NCBI GenBank assembly: GCA_027620655.1
Contig: JAQCDS010000001.1
Location: 1 to 64,000 of the forward strand
Origin: Bacteroidota bacterium
GTDB lineage: Bacteria > Bacteroidota > Bacteroidia > Flavobacteriales > Flavobacteriaceae
DNA: 64,000 nt
Direction of reading: 5' to 3'
Numbering within the stretch: position 1 is the first letter of the stretch; each line of letters starts with the position of its first letter. The position numbers and the translations under genes were made by a program. The notes beneath the pieces are model-generated. The model saw nothing but the letters and a program-made list of their open reading frames with translations, did not search any database and was not told the DNA's origin. Of the stretch, positions 36,188-44,353 are shown piece by piece.

Positions 36188-36444
36188 GAAGAGATGAAAT
36201 ACGCTACAAATTGGGTAAGCGTTGGTCTTTTAATTTGGAATATGGTGCACATTCGAATCGTGCTAAAAACCCACTTTATAAAAATCCACTTTCTGTTGGA
36301 TTTGATTTTGAAACGGGAAGACATGTGTTTCAATTACACTTCAAAAATTCTCAGTTTATGAATGCTAACACTGCCTTGGGTAACAGTACCGGCGATTGGA
36401 CCGATGGTGATTTTCACTTTGGATTTATTAGCCGATCGTTCTAA
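36187..36444 (+). pseudogene. C-terminal fragment of a DUF5777 beta-barrel gene
   Basis: The frame open from 36181 reads RRDEIRYKLGKRWSFNLEYG, then NPLSVGFDFETGRHVFQLHF and STGDWTDGDFHFGFISRSF, which matches the last ~80 residues of the DUF5777 outer-membrane beta-barrel family (normally about 280-300 residues with a signal peptide). No ATG precedes it; the only start is TTG at 36211 inside conserved sequence. It begins exactly where the DOMON gene stops. A deletion that joined the DOMON end to the DUF5777 end explains it best. Confidence 0.7.
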
Positions 36445-36450
36445 TTAAAG

Positions 36451-36951
36451 TTATTTTACTTCTTGTAAATAGTGTTTTTGGATAAAATTAAATCCAATAA
36501 TCATTACTCCAGAATAGAAAAAATCACCTAATAAAGAATTTCTAAAAAAAGGCAAGGCTAGGGTATAACATTCTACTAAACCAGTCCAAGTCTTTGGATA
36601 GCCCAGCAACCAAACGCCAAAATTTGTAACAATAAAAAAGCTTAAACTTCCCAGAAATATAGTAAGAATACTAGGTTTTTTTCTTTGTGTACCAATCAGT
36701 GTTACTAGCATAAAACCAGCATAAACAAATAATGTAATGGAAGAAAAGCCGAGAAAAATATCTGAAATAAACATAATAATGAGAGGCAAAGCATAGGCCA
36801 AAATCCTGTTTAAAATATACAAACCACCAAAAAGTGCAATAGCAGTAACAGGGGTAAAGTTTGGAAGATGAGGAACTAGTCTAGTGAGTACAGCAGCCAA
36901 CATAATAATAGCAATTATCAAATTTTTTTTATTAATAATAGTTGACGCCAT
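36451..36951 (-). CDS. DUF6580 membrane protein (putative transporter component)
   Basis: 166 residues, five or six hydrophobic helices, opening with a conserved stretch of the family: LTRLVPHLPNFTPVTAIALF, then GGLYI and LGYPKTWTGLVECYTLALPF. The fold resembles S-components of energy-coupling factor transporters, and in relatives the family is near vitamin B12 or cofactor genes, so a vitamin-uptake role is possible but not shown here. It converges with the DUF5777 fragment (6 bp between stops) and lies 43 bp after the start of the S41 gene on the same strand. Confidence 0.8.
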   Translation of the reverse strand: MASTIINKKNLIIAIIMLAAVLTRLVPHLPNFTPVTAIALFGGLYILNRILAYALPLIIMFISDIFLGFSSITLFVYAGFMLVTLIGTQRKKPSILTIFLGSLSFFIVTNFGVWLLGYPKTWTGLVECYTLALPFFRNSLLGDFFYSGVMIIGFNFIQKHYLQEVK

Positions 36952-36994
36952 AAAAGTTATATGATTTATTATTTACAAAAATATAGTTTTTAGG

Positions 36995-38410
36995 CTAGTC
37001 TGCAATCATTAACGTGCTTTTTGAATCTAATGCATTCAAAATCGTGATTTCATCACTATTGTTGGATTCAAGATTTGAATACCTACCAGAAATTTGAATT
37101 TCGTTTAAAGCAGCTTCTAAAAGGGGTTCTGTGGGGTCACCCAAAATTCCATAATTTGCTGCTTTTTCTTTAAATTCAATATCAGGAACTAGGCCATAGG
37201 AGGGAACTACAATATTATCTTTATTTACAGTTATTGCAATAAGAGGTAATAAGGCATAGGTGTGTGTTGGATTTGCATTGGCTCTTCCAAAATTTGATGA
37301 GTCATAAATAATTTGTGAGGCTTGAGACTTTCCAACAGTAGTACTTCCTATTTGTACCACTGTAATATATGATTTTAAACTATTGATAATCATTTCACTA
37401 GCAGAGGCAGAAGCGCCTGAGGTCAATACATAAACTTTGTCCAAATTCAAACTATTAATAGCTGTACCGTTTGTTAGCTCATCAGTAAAAACATAGTCGT
37501 AATTATTGTTTTGCAAATCCTCATTGTATTTTAATGTTGCAAAAACTTGATTATTAAACCCGCCTGTTATCATACTCCCCAGTGCAGTTGCAGTTCTTAC
37601 ACTACCACCAGGGTTGTAGCGAAGATCTAAAATAAGATGATCAATATTTTCTGCTTTAAATGTTCCAAAAGCATTGTTCAATTCTGAATCAAATTCTCCA
37701 ACAAAACCATTATACATTAGATATCCAATTTTTTTGTTATTCAAGTTAAAAATTTCTGTTTTGTATACTGGATTTTCAGTGTATATAGATTTGATTAATG
37801 TAATAGCATCTGCCGTATCGCTAATGCTATCATCTGAAATATCATCGGTATTGTTATCATCATAATTTGCCAAATTTATGGTGTAAGTATCACTACTAAA
37901 TAGAGACCTATAATTGCTTATAGTCATTGTTGTGCCATTGACTTTATTGAAAACTTGTCCTCTTGTGAGGGAGGTTTGGCTTGCATTACTATTAGGTAGT
38001 ATAAGTCGAACAATACCAAAAACTTCTGTAGAACTTCCAGGGACAAGATAGAAATTGAATTCTGCACCACTTCTTTTGTTTATACCACTAAGTGATTGTT
38101 CTAATTCAAAATAATTATTGGTAATTATACTAAAACGATCAACATTTTCACGATCGTAGACCAAGCTTTCAAATAAGGTTTCTGGAGAAGAATATCCGTC
38201 TAAAAAACTGTTGTAATCGGAGTCTGTAATAAAGCGATCATCTGATAAGTCTGGAACATCAGCATTGTATAGATAAACGCTATTCATAGCTTTCCAAACA
38301 AAGTCTTTTATACTGCCTGAACCTGTTGCGTTGTCATCATTATCTTCAAAACAACCATATGAAAACCCAATTAATAATGTTAGTGCTATATATTTAACTT
38401 TTGTTTTCAT
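36995..38410 (-). CDS. S41-family peptidase lipoprotein (C-terminal processing protease type)
   Basis: 471 residues. Lipoprotein signal MKTKVKYIALTLLIGFSYGC, Cys at 20. A small N-terminal domain, a PDZ-like part (about 120-190, GIVRLILPNSNASQTSLTRG) and the S41 catalytic core: LDLRYNPGGSVRTA, nucleophile Ser in LTSGASASASEMI (about 333) and the general-base Lys in TTVGKSQ (about 360). The Ser-Lys dyad is present. Acts in the periplasm or at the inner face of the outer membrane on unknown substrates. Divergent from the ECF sigma operon across 156 bp, which may be shared regulatory DNA. Confidence 0.9.
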   Translation of the reverse strand: MKTKVKYIALTLLIGFSYGCFEDNDDNATGSGSIKDFVWKAMNSVYLYNADVPDLSDDRFITDSDYNSFLDGYSSPETLFESLVYDRENVDRFSIITNNYFELEQSLSGINKRSGAEFNFYLVPGSSTEVFGIVRLILPNSNASQTSLTRGQVFNKVNGTTMTISNYRSLFSSDTYTINLANYDDNNTDDISDDSISDTADAITLIKSIYTENPVYKTEIFNLNNKKIGYLMYNGFVGEFDSELNNAFGTFKAENIDHLILDLRYNPGGSVRTATALGSMITGGFNNQVFATLKYNEDLQNNNYDYVFTDELTNGTAINSLNLDKVYVLTSGASASASEMIINSLKSYITVVQIGSTTVGKSQASQIIYDSSNFGRANANPTHTYALLPLIAITVNKDNIVVPSYGLVPDIEFKEKAANYGILGDPTEPLLEAALNEIQISGRYSNLESNNSDEITILNALDSKSTLMIAD

Positions 38411-38501
38411 GCGTTTAGTATTTTTTGTTGTCGTTTGATATATTAATATTTTTATATTTAGACAAGCAAATTTTATACCACAATTTACACCAAAAAAAAA
38501 T

Positions 38502-38530
38502 AATAATTTTGTTCTTGTAACAAAATTATT
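38502..38530. promoter_or_regulatory. Perfect 12-bp inverted repeat in the sigma/S41 intergenic region
   Basis: AATAATTTTGTT (38502-38513), loop CTTGT, AACAAAATTATT (38519-38530). There is no GC core or T-run, so it is a poor terminator and fits an operator or a strongly AT-rich cruciform. A second inverted repeat (TTACAAT/ATTGTAA, 38531-38537 and 38547-38553) follows immediately. Together they fill the upstream region of the ECF sigma gene. Confidence 0.6.
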
Positions 38531-38566
38531 TTACAATCGTCTATAAATTGTAACAGGACCAAATTT

Positions 38567-39082
38567 ATGAATGAAAGAGAATACATAGCACTAATTGATC
38601 CTTTCAAAAATAAATTGTATCGTTTTGCAAAGCGGTTTTTGGTTTCTGTAGAGGAGGCAGAAGATGCCACACAGGACGTTCTTTTGAAATTATGGAATTT
38701 ACGTGAAAAATTGGGTTCATATAAAAATCCTGAAGCTTTTGCGATGACAATTACTCGAAATCATTGTTTAGATAAATTGAAATCCAAACACGCTCAGAAT
38801 TTAAAAATTGCCCATAATAACTATGAGGACCATAATCAAAAATTACTAAACAAGATAGAAGTAAGAGACAGTGTGAGTTTAGTTGAAAAATTCATAAAAA
38901 CTTTGCCTGTTCAGCAGCAGTTGGTCATTCAACTAAGAGATATAGAGCAATACGAATTTAAAGAAATTGCAGAGGTATTAGACATGAAAGAAATCGCTAT
39001 TCGAGTGGCACTTTCAAGAGCAAGAAAAACATTAAAAGAAAAATTAATTAAAGCACATAATTATGGAGTTACAGCCAATTGA
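38567..39082 (+). CDS. ECF-type RNA polymerase sigma factor
   Basis: 171 residues: region 2 (YRFAKRFLVSVEEAEDATQD, split as core-binding helices, and LKLWNLREKLGSYKNPEAFA) and region 4 (LPVQQQLVIQLRDIEQYEFK, IAEVLDMKEIAIRVALSRAR) with its helix-turn-helix. Directs RNA polymerase to a small regulon. The next gene overlaps by 20 nt and encodes a one-TM protein of the kind that acts as its anti-sigma factor, so translation is coupled. Own promoter probable in the palindrome-rich region. The divergent S41 protease may be part of its signalling or its regulon. Confidence 0.92.
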   Translation: MNEREYIALIDPFKNKLYRFAKRFLVSVEEAEDATQDVLLKLWNLREKLGSYKNPEAFAMTITRNHCLDKLKSKHAQNLKIAHNNYEDHNQKLLNKIEVRDSVSLVEKFIKTLPVQQQLVIQLRDIEQYEFKEIAEVLDMKEIAIRVALSRARKTLKEKLIKAHNYGVTAN

Positions 39083-39548
39083 AGAGCTTTTAAAAACATA
39101 TGATCGAGGTGAAACCTCAATCGTTGAAGAAGCAAAAATAGCTGCCTTTTTTGCCCAAAATGATGTTCCAGAACATCTGTTGCATTACAAGACGCTTTTT
39201 AGTTACTTTTCAAATGAACAGCATCAAGACTATAGACCAGATTTAAAATTAAATAAAAGAACACATTCTTTTAGAAATCTCTCTATAGCAGCTTCTGTAG
39301 TTGTTTTGCTTGGTCTCGCTCTAGGCTATAATTCAGATGCAACTGAACACTACTCAGAAGACGAAATATTTATTTATAATCAGACAAAGACAGCACTAGA
39401 GTTGTTATCAAATAATTTGAACAAAGGAACAACTCAATTCAAAAATTTAGAAGTTTTTTCTAATGCCCTACAAAAAGGAGAACAAAACATGACATATCTC
39501 AATACGTTTAATATAACTACCAATAAAATTTTTAAAATAAACAAGTAA
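39063..39548 (+). CDS. Single-pass membrane protein, probable anti-sigma factor
   Basis: 161 residues. Cytosolic N-terminal ~80 residues, one hydrophobic helix (about 85-103, SIAASVVVLLGLALGY) and a periplasmic C-terminal ~60 residues. The N-terminus (LLKTYDRGETSIVEEAKIAA) resembles flavobacterial proteins paired with ECF sigma factors, but no zinc-binding HxxxCxxC motif is present. Overlap of 20 nt with the sigma gene supports coupling. Role as anti-sigma factor is inferred from position and topology. Confidence 0.75.
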   Translation: MELQPIEELLKTYDRGETSIVEEAKIAAFFAQNDVPEHLLHYKTLFSYFSNEQHQDYRPDLKLNKRTHSFRNLSIAASVVVLLGLALGYNSDATEHYSEDEIFIYNQTKTALELLSNNLNKGTTQFKNLEVFSNALQKGEQNMTYLNTFNITTNKIFKINK

Positions 39549-39557
39549 ACTTATAAC

Positions 39558-40124
39558 ATGAAAAATCTAGGAATCATTTTATTATTAGCCATTGCACCAA
39601 TGGCATTCGCACAAAGTCTTTTTGAAAAATATGAAGACATGGACAACGTTAGTTCAGTAGTTGTCAATCAGAAAATGTTTGGCATGCTCGCCGAAATGAA
39701 AATTAAAACCAATGATCCAGAAGCAGATGCTTTTTTGGAGCAAGTCAAAACCTTGAAAAATCTAACGGTCTATACAACAGATGATTTAGAAGTTTCCAAA
39801 GCCATCATTTCTGATGTTGAAAGCTATGTCAAATCTTCTTCACTTGAAGAATTGATGCGTATTAAAGATGATGGAAAAAACATTAAGTTTTATGTGCAAT
39901 CTGGAAGTGACGAGAACCATGTTTCAGAGCTTTTAATGCTTGTCAATGGCTTGACAAAAGCAATGGAACAACGCGATATTAGCATCAATGGGCAACAACG
40001 TGTAATAGAAACAGTTTTACTTTCCCTAACAGGAGATATTGATTTACGTAAAGTTTCTGAACTTACAACTCAACTTAATGTTCCGGGTGGCGACCAACTC
40101 AAAAAAGCCTCAAAAAAAGAATAA
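39558..40124 (+). CDS. DUF4252 protein, exported
   Basis: 188 residues with signal peptide (MKNLGIILLLAIAPMAFAQ). DUF4252 (PF14060) is a small Bacteroidota family often found in pairs after an ECF sigma factor. Visible features: YEDMDNVSSVVVNQKMFGML and a mixed alpha/beta domain with no catalytic motif. Located 9 bp after the probable anti-sigma gene. Probably periplasmic; it may act as sensor or effector in envelope stress, but this is inference. Confidence 0.85.
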   Translation: MKNLGIILLLAIAPMAFAQSLFEKYEDMDNVSSVVVNQKMFGMLAEMKIKTNDPEADAFLEQVKTLKNLTVYTTDDLEVSKAIISDVESYVKSSSLEELMRIKDDGKNIKFYVQSGSDENHVSELLMLVNGLTKAMEQRDISINGQQRVIETVLLSLTGDIDLRKVSELTTQLNVPGGDQLKKASKKE

Positions 40125-40127
40125 TTT

Positions 40128-40670
40128 ATGAAGCAGTTTAATGCTATTTTGGCTTTTATGTTTTTACTTTTTGTTCTTATGAGTTGTGAAACAAAACCAT
40201 CTTTGCAAACTTACTTTGTAGATCATCAAGAAACTCCAAATTTTATTTCAATGGATGTTCCTATTTCTTTTTTGGGTGTTAATGATATTCAGGTTACCAA
40301 AGCACAAAAAGAGGCCATTGCTTCTATTGATAAACTCAATATGCTGGGTTATAGTTTAAAGAGTGGAAGTTTGGATGTATATAACGAAGAAGTCACTAAA
40401 ATAAAAGCACTTTTGAATGGTGAGAATTACAACGAATTGTTGCGTTTAGGGAATCCAAAAGAAGGTAAAATCAAAATAACCTATACGGGAAGCGATGATG
40501 CTATAGATGAGTTGGTTATTTTTGGTGAGTCTAAAGAATTTGGATTTGCAATAATTCGCGTTTTGGGAGATGATATGAATGTTTCCAAAATTATGGAACT
40601 TGGCCCTATTATCAACAAATTGGATACTAAAGAAATGAATGTTGATGGTTTTCTCGATTTTATGCTCTAA
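40128..40670 (+). CDS. DUF4252 lipoprotein
   Basis: 180 residues with lipoprotein signal MKQFNAILAFMFLLFVLMSC (Cys at 20). Second DUF4252 copy, 3 bp after the first, and clearly diverged from it (paralogue, not recent duplicate). Shared features: an N-terminal aligned strand-helix (FISMDVPISFLGVNDI) and the ending KEMNVDGFLDFML. Last gene of the sigma operon, followed by a strong bidirectional terminator. Function unknown; the first copy is soluble and this one lipid-anchored, so they could form a complex at the outer membrane. Confidence 0.85.
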   Translation: MKQFNAILAFMFLLFVLMSCETKPSLQTYFVDHQETPNFISMDVPISFLGVNDIQVTKAQKEAIASIDKLNMLGYSLKSGSLDVYNEEVTKIKALLNGENYNELLRLGNPKEGKIKITYTGSDDAIDELVIFGESKEFGFAIIRVLGDDMNVSKIMELGPIINKLDTKEMNVDGFLDFML

Positions 40671-40693
40671 ATCACAAAAAACCTAAAAAAAAT

Positions 40694-40720
40694 AAAACGC
40701 TCTGTATAACAGAGCGTTTT
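40694..40720. terminator. Bidirectional terminator between the sigma operon and purB
   Basis: Perfect 12-bp stem AAAACGCTCTGT/ACAGAGCGTTTT (40694-40705, 40709-40720), loop ATA, T-run on one side and A-run on the other. It ends 2 bp from the purB stop at 40722 and serves both convergent units. Confidence 0.92.
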
Positions 40721-40721
40721 T

Positions 40722-42065
40722 TTATATACCAGTATAATTTGAAGGCGTAATCTTCTTTAACTCCTCTTTGATATCTTTGCTAACCTCTAAAGTATCAATA
40801 AACTCCGCAATAGAATCCTTCGTAATTGCAGCGTTTGTCCGTGTTAATCCTTTTAAAGCCTCATAAGCGTTAGGATATCCTTCACGTCTTAGAATAGTTT
40901 GAACGGCTTCGGCAACAACGGCCCAATTTTGCTCTAAATCACTTGCAATTTTCTGCTCATTTAGTAGCAATTTATTTAAACCTTTTAATGTAGATTTAAA
41001 AGCAATTACAGTATGTGCAAAAGGAACGCCAACATTACGAAGCACCGTGCTATCGGTTAAATCACGCTGTAATCTAGAAGTTGGCAACTTAGTAGCAAGA
41101 TGCTCAAAAATAGCATTTGCAATCCCTAAATTACCTTCACTATTTTCAAAGTCTATAGGATTGACTTTGTGAGGCATTGCTGAACTTCCAACTTCACCCT
41201 GCTTAATTTTTTGTTTAAAATAATCCATTGAAATATAGGTCCAAAAGTCTCGATCCATATCAATAATTATCGTATTGATCCGCTTCATAGCATCAAATAA
41301 AGCAGCGGCATGGTCATAGTGCTCAATTTGAGTCGTTGGAAAAGAATGATGAAGACCTAAATTTGTATTCAAAAATAAAGTAGCAAATGCTTTCCAATCG
41401 ATATTTGGATATGCAACATGGTGTGCATTAAAATTCCCTGTTGCGCCACCAAATTTCGCTGCATGTGGTATGGTTATTAAATTTTTGAGTTGCTCTTCCA
41501 ATCGTACTTTAAAGACCTCAATTTCTTTTCCTAATCGAGTAGGAGAGGCCGGCTGGCCATGAGTACGTGCCAAAAGGGGTACAGATTTCCACTCCTCAAT
41601 ATAAGCTTTTAGTTTTTTAATAATATCCTGAAGTTCAGGAAGATATACATTTTCAATAGCATCTTTTATACTCAGTGGAATAGCACTATTATTAATGTCT
41701 TGTGAAGTGAGTCCAAAATGAATAAACTCTTTATATGCACTAAGATTTAAGTCGTCAAATTTTTGCTTTATAAAATATTCAACAGCTTTAACATCATGGT
41801 TGGTTACATTTTCAATTTCTTTTATCGCTTTTGCATCTTCAGAAGAAAAATTTTTGTAAATACTGCGTAGATTTTCAAATAAATTAGAATCAAAACCTGA
41901 AAGCTGTGGTACTGGAATTGTACACAAGGCAATAAAATATTCTATTTCAACTAAAACACGATACTTGATCAATGCTTCTTCGGAGAAATAATCTGCAAGT
42001 TCATTTGTTTTTGACCTGTAGCGTCCGTCGATTGGGGAAATAGCGTTTAATGGTGTTAACGACAT
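40722..42065 (-). CDS. purB: Adenylosuccinate lyase
   Basis: 447 residues from ATG at 42065 (MSLTPLNAISPIDGRYR), the usual N-terminus; the frame reaches 42098 without support. It acts twice in purine synthesis (SAICAR to AICAR, adenylosuccinate to AMP). Fumarase superfamily signature GSSAMPHKVNPIDFEN holds the catalytic Ser; TSQDINNSAIPLS and RTHGQPASPTRLGKE also match. Divergent from the glycosyltransferase gene. The bidirectional terminator is just past its stop. Full length and intact. Confidence 0.95.
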   Translation of the reverse strand: MSLTPLNAISPIDGRYRSKTNELADYFSEEALIKYRVLVEIEYFIALCTIPVPQLSGFDSNLFENLRSIYKNFSSEDAKAIKEIENVTNHDVKAVEYFIKQKFDDLNLSAYKEFIHFGLTSQDINNSAIPLSIKDAIENVYLPELQDIIKKLKAYIEEWKSVPLLARTHGQPASPTRLGKEIEVFKVRLEEQLKNLITIPHAAKFGGATGNFNAHHVAYPNIDWKAFATLFLNTNLGLHHSFPTTQIEHYDHAAALFDAMKRINTIIIDMDRDFWTYISMDYFKQKIKQGEVGSSAMPHKVNPIDFENSEGNLGIANAIFEHLATKLPTSRLQRDLTDSTVLRNVGVPFAHTVIAFKSTLKGLNKLLLNEQKIASDLEQNWAVVAEAVQTILRREGYPNAYEALKGLTRTNAAITKDSIAEFIDTLEVSKDIKEELKKITPSNYTGI

Positions 42066-42147
42066 AAAAGATGCATTTTGAAAATGCAAAGATATCACTT
42101 TTCGTTCTAAGATTTTAATTTGTTGAGCAGATGATAAGATTAATTCC

Positions 42148-42155
42148 TATTTTTG
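42148..42155 (+). promoter_or_regulatory. -7 element overlapping the glycosyltransferase TTG start
   Basis: TATTTTTG matches TAnnTTTG exactly. TTG at 42123-42125 could be -33 (22-bp spacer, slightly long). The box overlaps the first possible start codon (TTG 42153), so either this gene starts at TTG 42183 or its real promoter is elsewhere. Confidence 0.4.
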
Positions 42156-43430
42156 AGTATTAATAAAAATTCTAACCAAAATTTGAGATCAAAATCTCCT
42201 ATTGTTTTTTTTATTGGAACTGTGTTCCCAGAGCCAAAATCTACAGCGGCCGGTACTAGAATATTACAATTGATAAAATTTTTCCAAAATCAAGGCTTTG
42301 ATGTTGTTTTTGGATCTGCATCAAAATATTCTGCACAATCTTTTGATCTAAATTCTATTAGTGTAAGTGCTGTAAATCTTAAACTGAATGACATTAGTTT
42401 TGATGAATATATAAAAGATTTAAATCCACATTGTGTTGTATTTGATCGCTTTATGACAGAGGAACAATTTGGTTGGCGCGTCACCAATTGTTGCCCAAAA
42501 GCTATTCGGATTTTGGATACAGAAGACCTTCATTTTCTAAGGAAAGCTCGAAAGAATGCAAATTTGAATACGGCTAAATTTTCAAAAGATTTTCTAAAAA
42601 ATGACACCGCTAAAAGAGAATTGGCAAGTATTTATAGATGCGATTTATCTTTAATTATCTCCGAAGTTGAGTTTGATATTTTATCTAAGGAATTGAATAT
42701 AGACACTTCGATAATACTGTATTTACCCTTTCTTTTGGAATCCAATCAACTACCAAATCTACAAGAGTTGCCAAATTTTGAAAACCGCAAGGATTTTGTT
42801 TTTGTAGGTAGTTTTATTCATCCTCCGAACGCAGACACAGTTTCCTATTTAAAAATGAACATTTGGCCAAAACTAAGAAAAAAATGCCCTGATGCTTTTA
42901 TGAATATATATGGTTCTTATCCTAAAGCACAGCATTTAAATCTTACCAATAAAAAAGAAAACTTTCTTGTTCATGGTTTTGTTGATGATATAGACAAAGT
43001 ACTATCGTGTTCTAGGGTATTATTGGCGCCAATTAAATTTGGAGCGGGTCTTAAAGGAAAAGTTATAGATGCAATGCGCAACGGAACACCTTGTGTTTTA
43101 TCCGATATTGCAGCAGAAGGTGTCTTTGAAACCTCCGAATATGATAATCATGTTTCTAATGATGAAGATGCTTTTATTGAGAAAGCAATGGATCTATATA
43201 CAAATGAAGACCTATGGAAGTCTACACAAAATATTGGTTTTATGACTCTCAGAAATAGATTTATGTCCAAAAAGTATAATTCAATTTTAATTGAAAGAAT
43301 ACAGTCTTTAGAGAATAATTTGGAATCCCACAGAATGCAAAATTTCACAGGTATTTTACTACAACATCACACTATGCAAAGTTCAAAATACTTTTCGAAG
43401 TGGATTGAAGCAAAAAATAAAGGTCTTTAG
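42153..43430 (+). CDS. GT-B glycosyltransferase (family 4 like)
   Basis: 425 residues if started at TTG 42153; no in-frame ATG exists near the start. TTG 42183 (LRSKSPIVFFIG) gives 415 residues and lies after the predicted -7 box. GT-B features: N-terminal STAAGTRILQLIKFFQNQGF, DRFMTEEQFGWR, then DFVFVGSFIHPPNADTVSYL, FLVHGFVDDIDKVLSCSRVL, LLAPIKFGAGLKGKVIDAMR, ending EGVFETSEY. The last block is the nucleotide-sugar binding C-terminal domain. Donor and acceptor are unknown. It lies alone between purB and a small membrane protein and overlaps the latter by 4 nt. Confidence 0.82.
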   Translation: MSINKNSNQNLRSKSPIVFFIGTVFPEPKSTAAGTRILQLIKFFQNQGFDVVFGSASKYSAQSFDLNSISVSAVNLKLNDISFDEYIKDLNPHCVVFDRFMTEEQFGWRVTNCCPKAIRILDTEDLHFLRKARKNANLNTAKFSKDFLKNDTAKRELASIYRCDLSLIISEVEFDILSKELNIDTSIILYLPFLLESNQLPNLQELPNFENRKDFVFVGSFIHPPNADTVSYLKMNIWPKLRKKCPDAFMNIYGSYPKAQHLNLTNKKENFLVHGFVDDIDKVLSCSRVLLAPIKFGAGLKGKVIDAMRNGTPCVLSDIAAEGVFETSEYDNHVSNDEDAFIEKAMDLYTNEDLWKSTQNIGFMTLRNRFMSKKYNSILIERIQSLENNLESHRMQNFTGILLQHHTMQSSKYFSKWIEAKNKGL

Positions 43431-43825
43431 CTTGACATTTTCGTAGCCAACCAAGCCATTGGAATATAGGCAAGTCCAAGATCTAAAACTGTAAACCACA
43501 TAGGGCCAGGCACTTGTGTAACAATAGAAATCCCTCCATACAAAAATACAAGAGCTACCATGTAGGCTATTTTTGTTTGTTTTGAAATTTTAATTGCTAG
43601 AACTGCACCAGATAAAGTGCCAAGTGCGTGAGCTAAAAATGGAAATAGAAAATGAATTGGTTTGTATAGATGAATATTAGCTTTTATACTTTCAATATTT
43701 GAAACATCCACACCATCTGGTGGTGGAATAATAAAACTACTTAGAATAATAATACCAAAATTTACAATTCCTCCAACAAAAATTCCTGCAAGAACTGCTA
43801 AACCGCTTTTTAAAAATGGATGCAT
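43427..43825 (-). CDS. Small polytopic membrane protein of unknown function
   Basis: 132 residues with four hydrophobic helices (about 5-33, 58-76, 82-100 and 108-126). The second loop carries IIPPPDGVDVSNIESIKANI, a phrase I have seen in unnamed flavobacterial proteins of the same length. No catalytic motif. Converges with the glycosyltransferase gene (stop codons overlap at 43427-43430). Function unknown. Confidence 0.7.
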   Translation of the reverse strand: MHPFLKSGLAVLAGIFVGGIVNFGIIILSSFIIPPPDGVDVSNIESIKANIHLYKPIHFLFPFLAHALGTLSGAVLAIKISKQTKIAYMVALVFLYGGISIVTQVPGPMWFTVLDLGLAYIPMAWLATKMSS

Positions 43826-43856
43826 AGTTATAAATTATTTATCCAAATTTAAAAAA

Positions 43857-43898
43857 AAATGCACACGCACCATATTTTCATACAGATTGTGTGCATTT
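43857..43898 (-). terminator. Probable terminator of the GlsB/YeaQ gene
   Basis: Perfect 10-bp arms AAATGCACAC (43857-43866) and GTGTGCATTT (43889-43898) with a 22-nt loop; minus-strand T-run follows the stem (43851-43859 region). It lies 34 bp after the GlsB-like stop. The long loop lowers confidence. Confidence 0.55.
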
Positions 43899-43931
43899 GG
43901 GGCTAAGAAAGTCAAGCAGGGTTTTCTTGAC

Positions 43932-44183
43932 TTACACCCGTTTTTTTAAAATCAAATTAAGAAGAAATAATATAATAAGTGCACCAATTGCACCTTTTAG
44001 AATGGCACCGACCCAACCTGAACCGAGACTCACTCCAAGTTTTCCTAAAGACCAACCTCCAACAAAACTTCCAATAATACCAACAACGATATTTCCAAGC
44101 AATCCTAAGCTACTACCTTTAAAGATTGTACTGCCTAGCCATCCAGCTATTGCTCCTATTACGATTGTACTGATGATTTCCAT
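43932..44183 (-). CDS. GlsB/YeaQ/YmgE-family stress-response membrane protein
   Basis: 83 residues, almost all hydrophobic and Gly-rich, with three helices: TIVIGAIAGWLGSTIF, GLLGNIVVGIIGSFVGGW and AIGALIILFLLNLIL, the repeated G-x-x-x-G pattern of the transglycosylase-associated family (PF04226). Widespread in bacteria and induced in stress, but its molecular role is unknown. Own gene, flanked by non-coding DNA of 170 bp upstream (44184-44353, AT-rich, no clear motif) and a probable terminator downstream. Confidence 0.85.
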   Translation of the reverse strand: MEIISTIVIGAIAGWLGSTIFKGSSLGLLGNIVVGIIGSFVGGWSLGKLGVSLGSGWVGAILKGAIGALIILFLLNLILKKRV

Positions 44184-44353
44184 ATATTTTGATTTGAGTT
44201 AATATTATATTTTTAATATTGTCCTCAAAAAGAATAAAAAATAGAAACTAAATATATGAAGTTTCGGTTGTTGTTCATGATTGGGGACAAACATTAACAC
44301 CAAAAATGTATAAAAAAATGTTAAACTCCAAATTTTTTTTTAAAACTTTAAAA

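Noticed and set aside
36211-36444. A separate 77-residue gene starting at TTG 36211
   Set aside because: The TTG lies inside conserved DUF5777 sequence and the family pattern continues upstream without a start, so it is called a fragment.
43910-43933. Short stem GTCAAG/CTTGAC next to the GlsB-like stop as a terminator
   Set aside because: Six-bp stem without a T-run and overlapping the stop codon; the better hairpin is 43857-43898.
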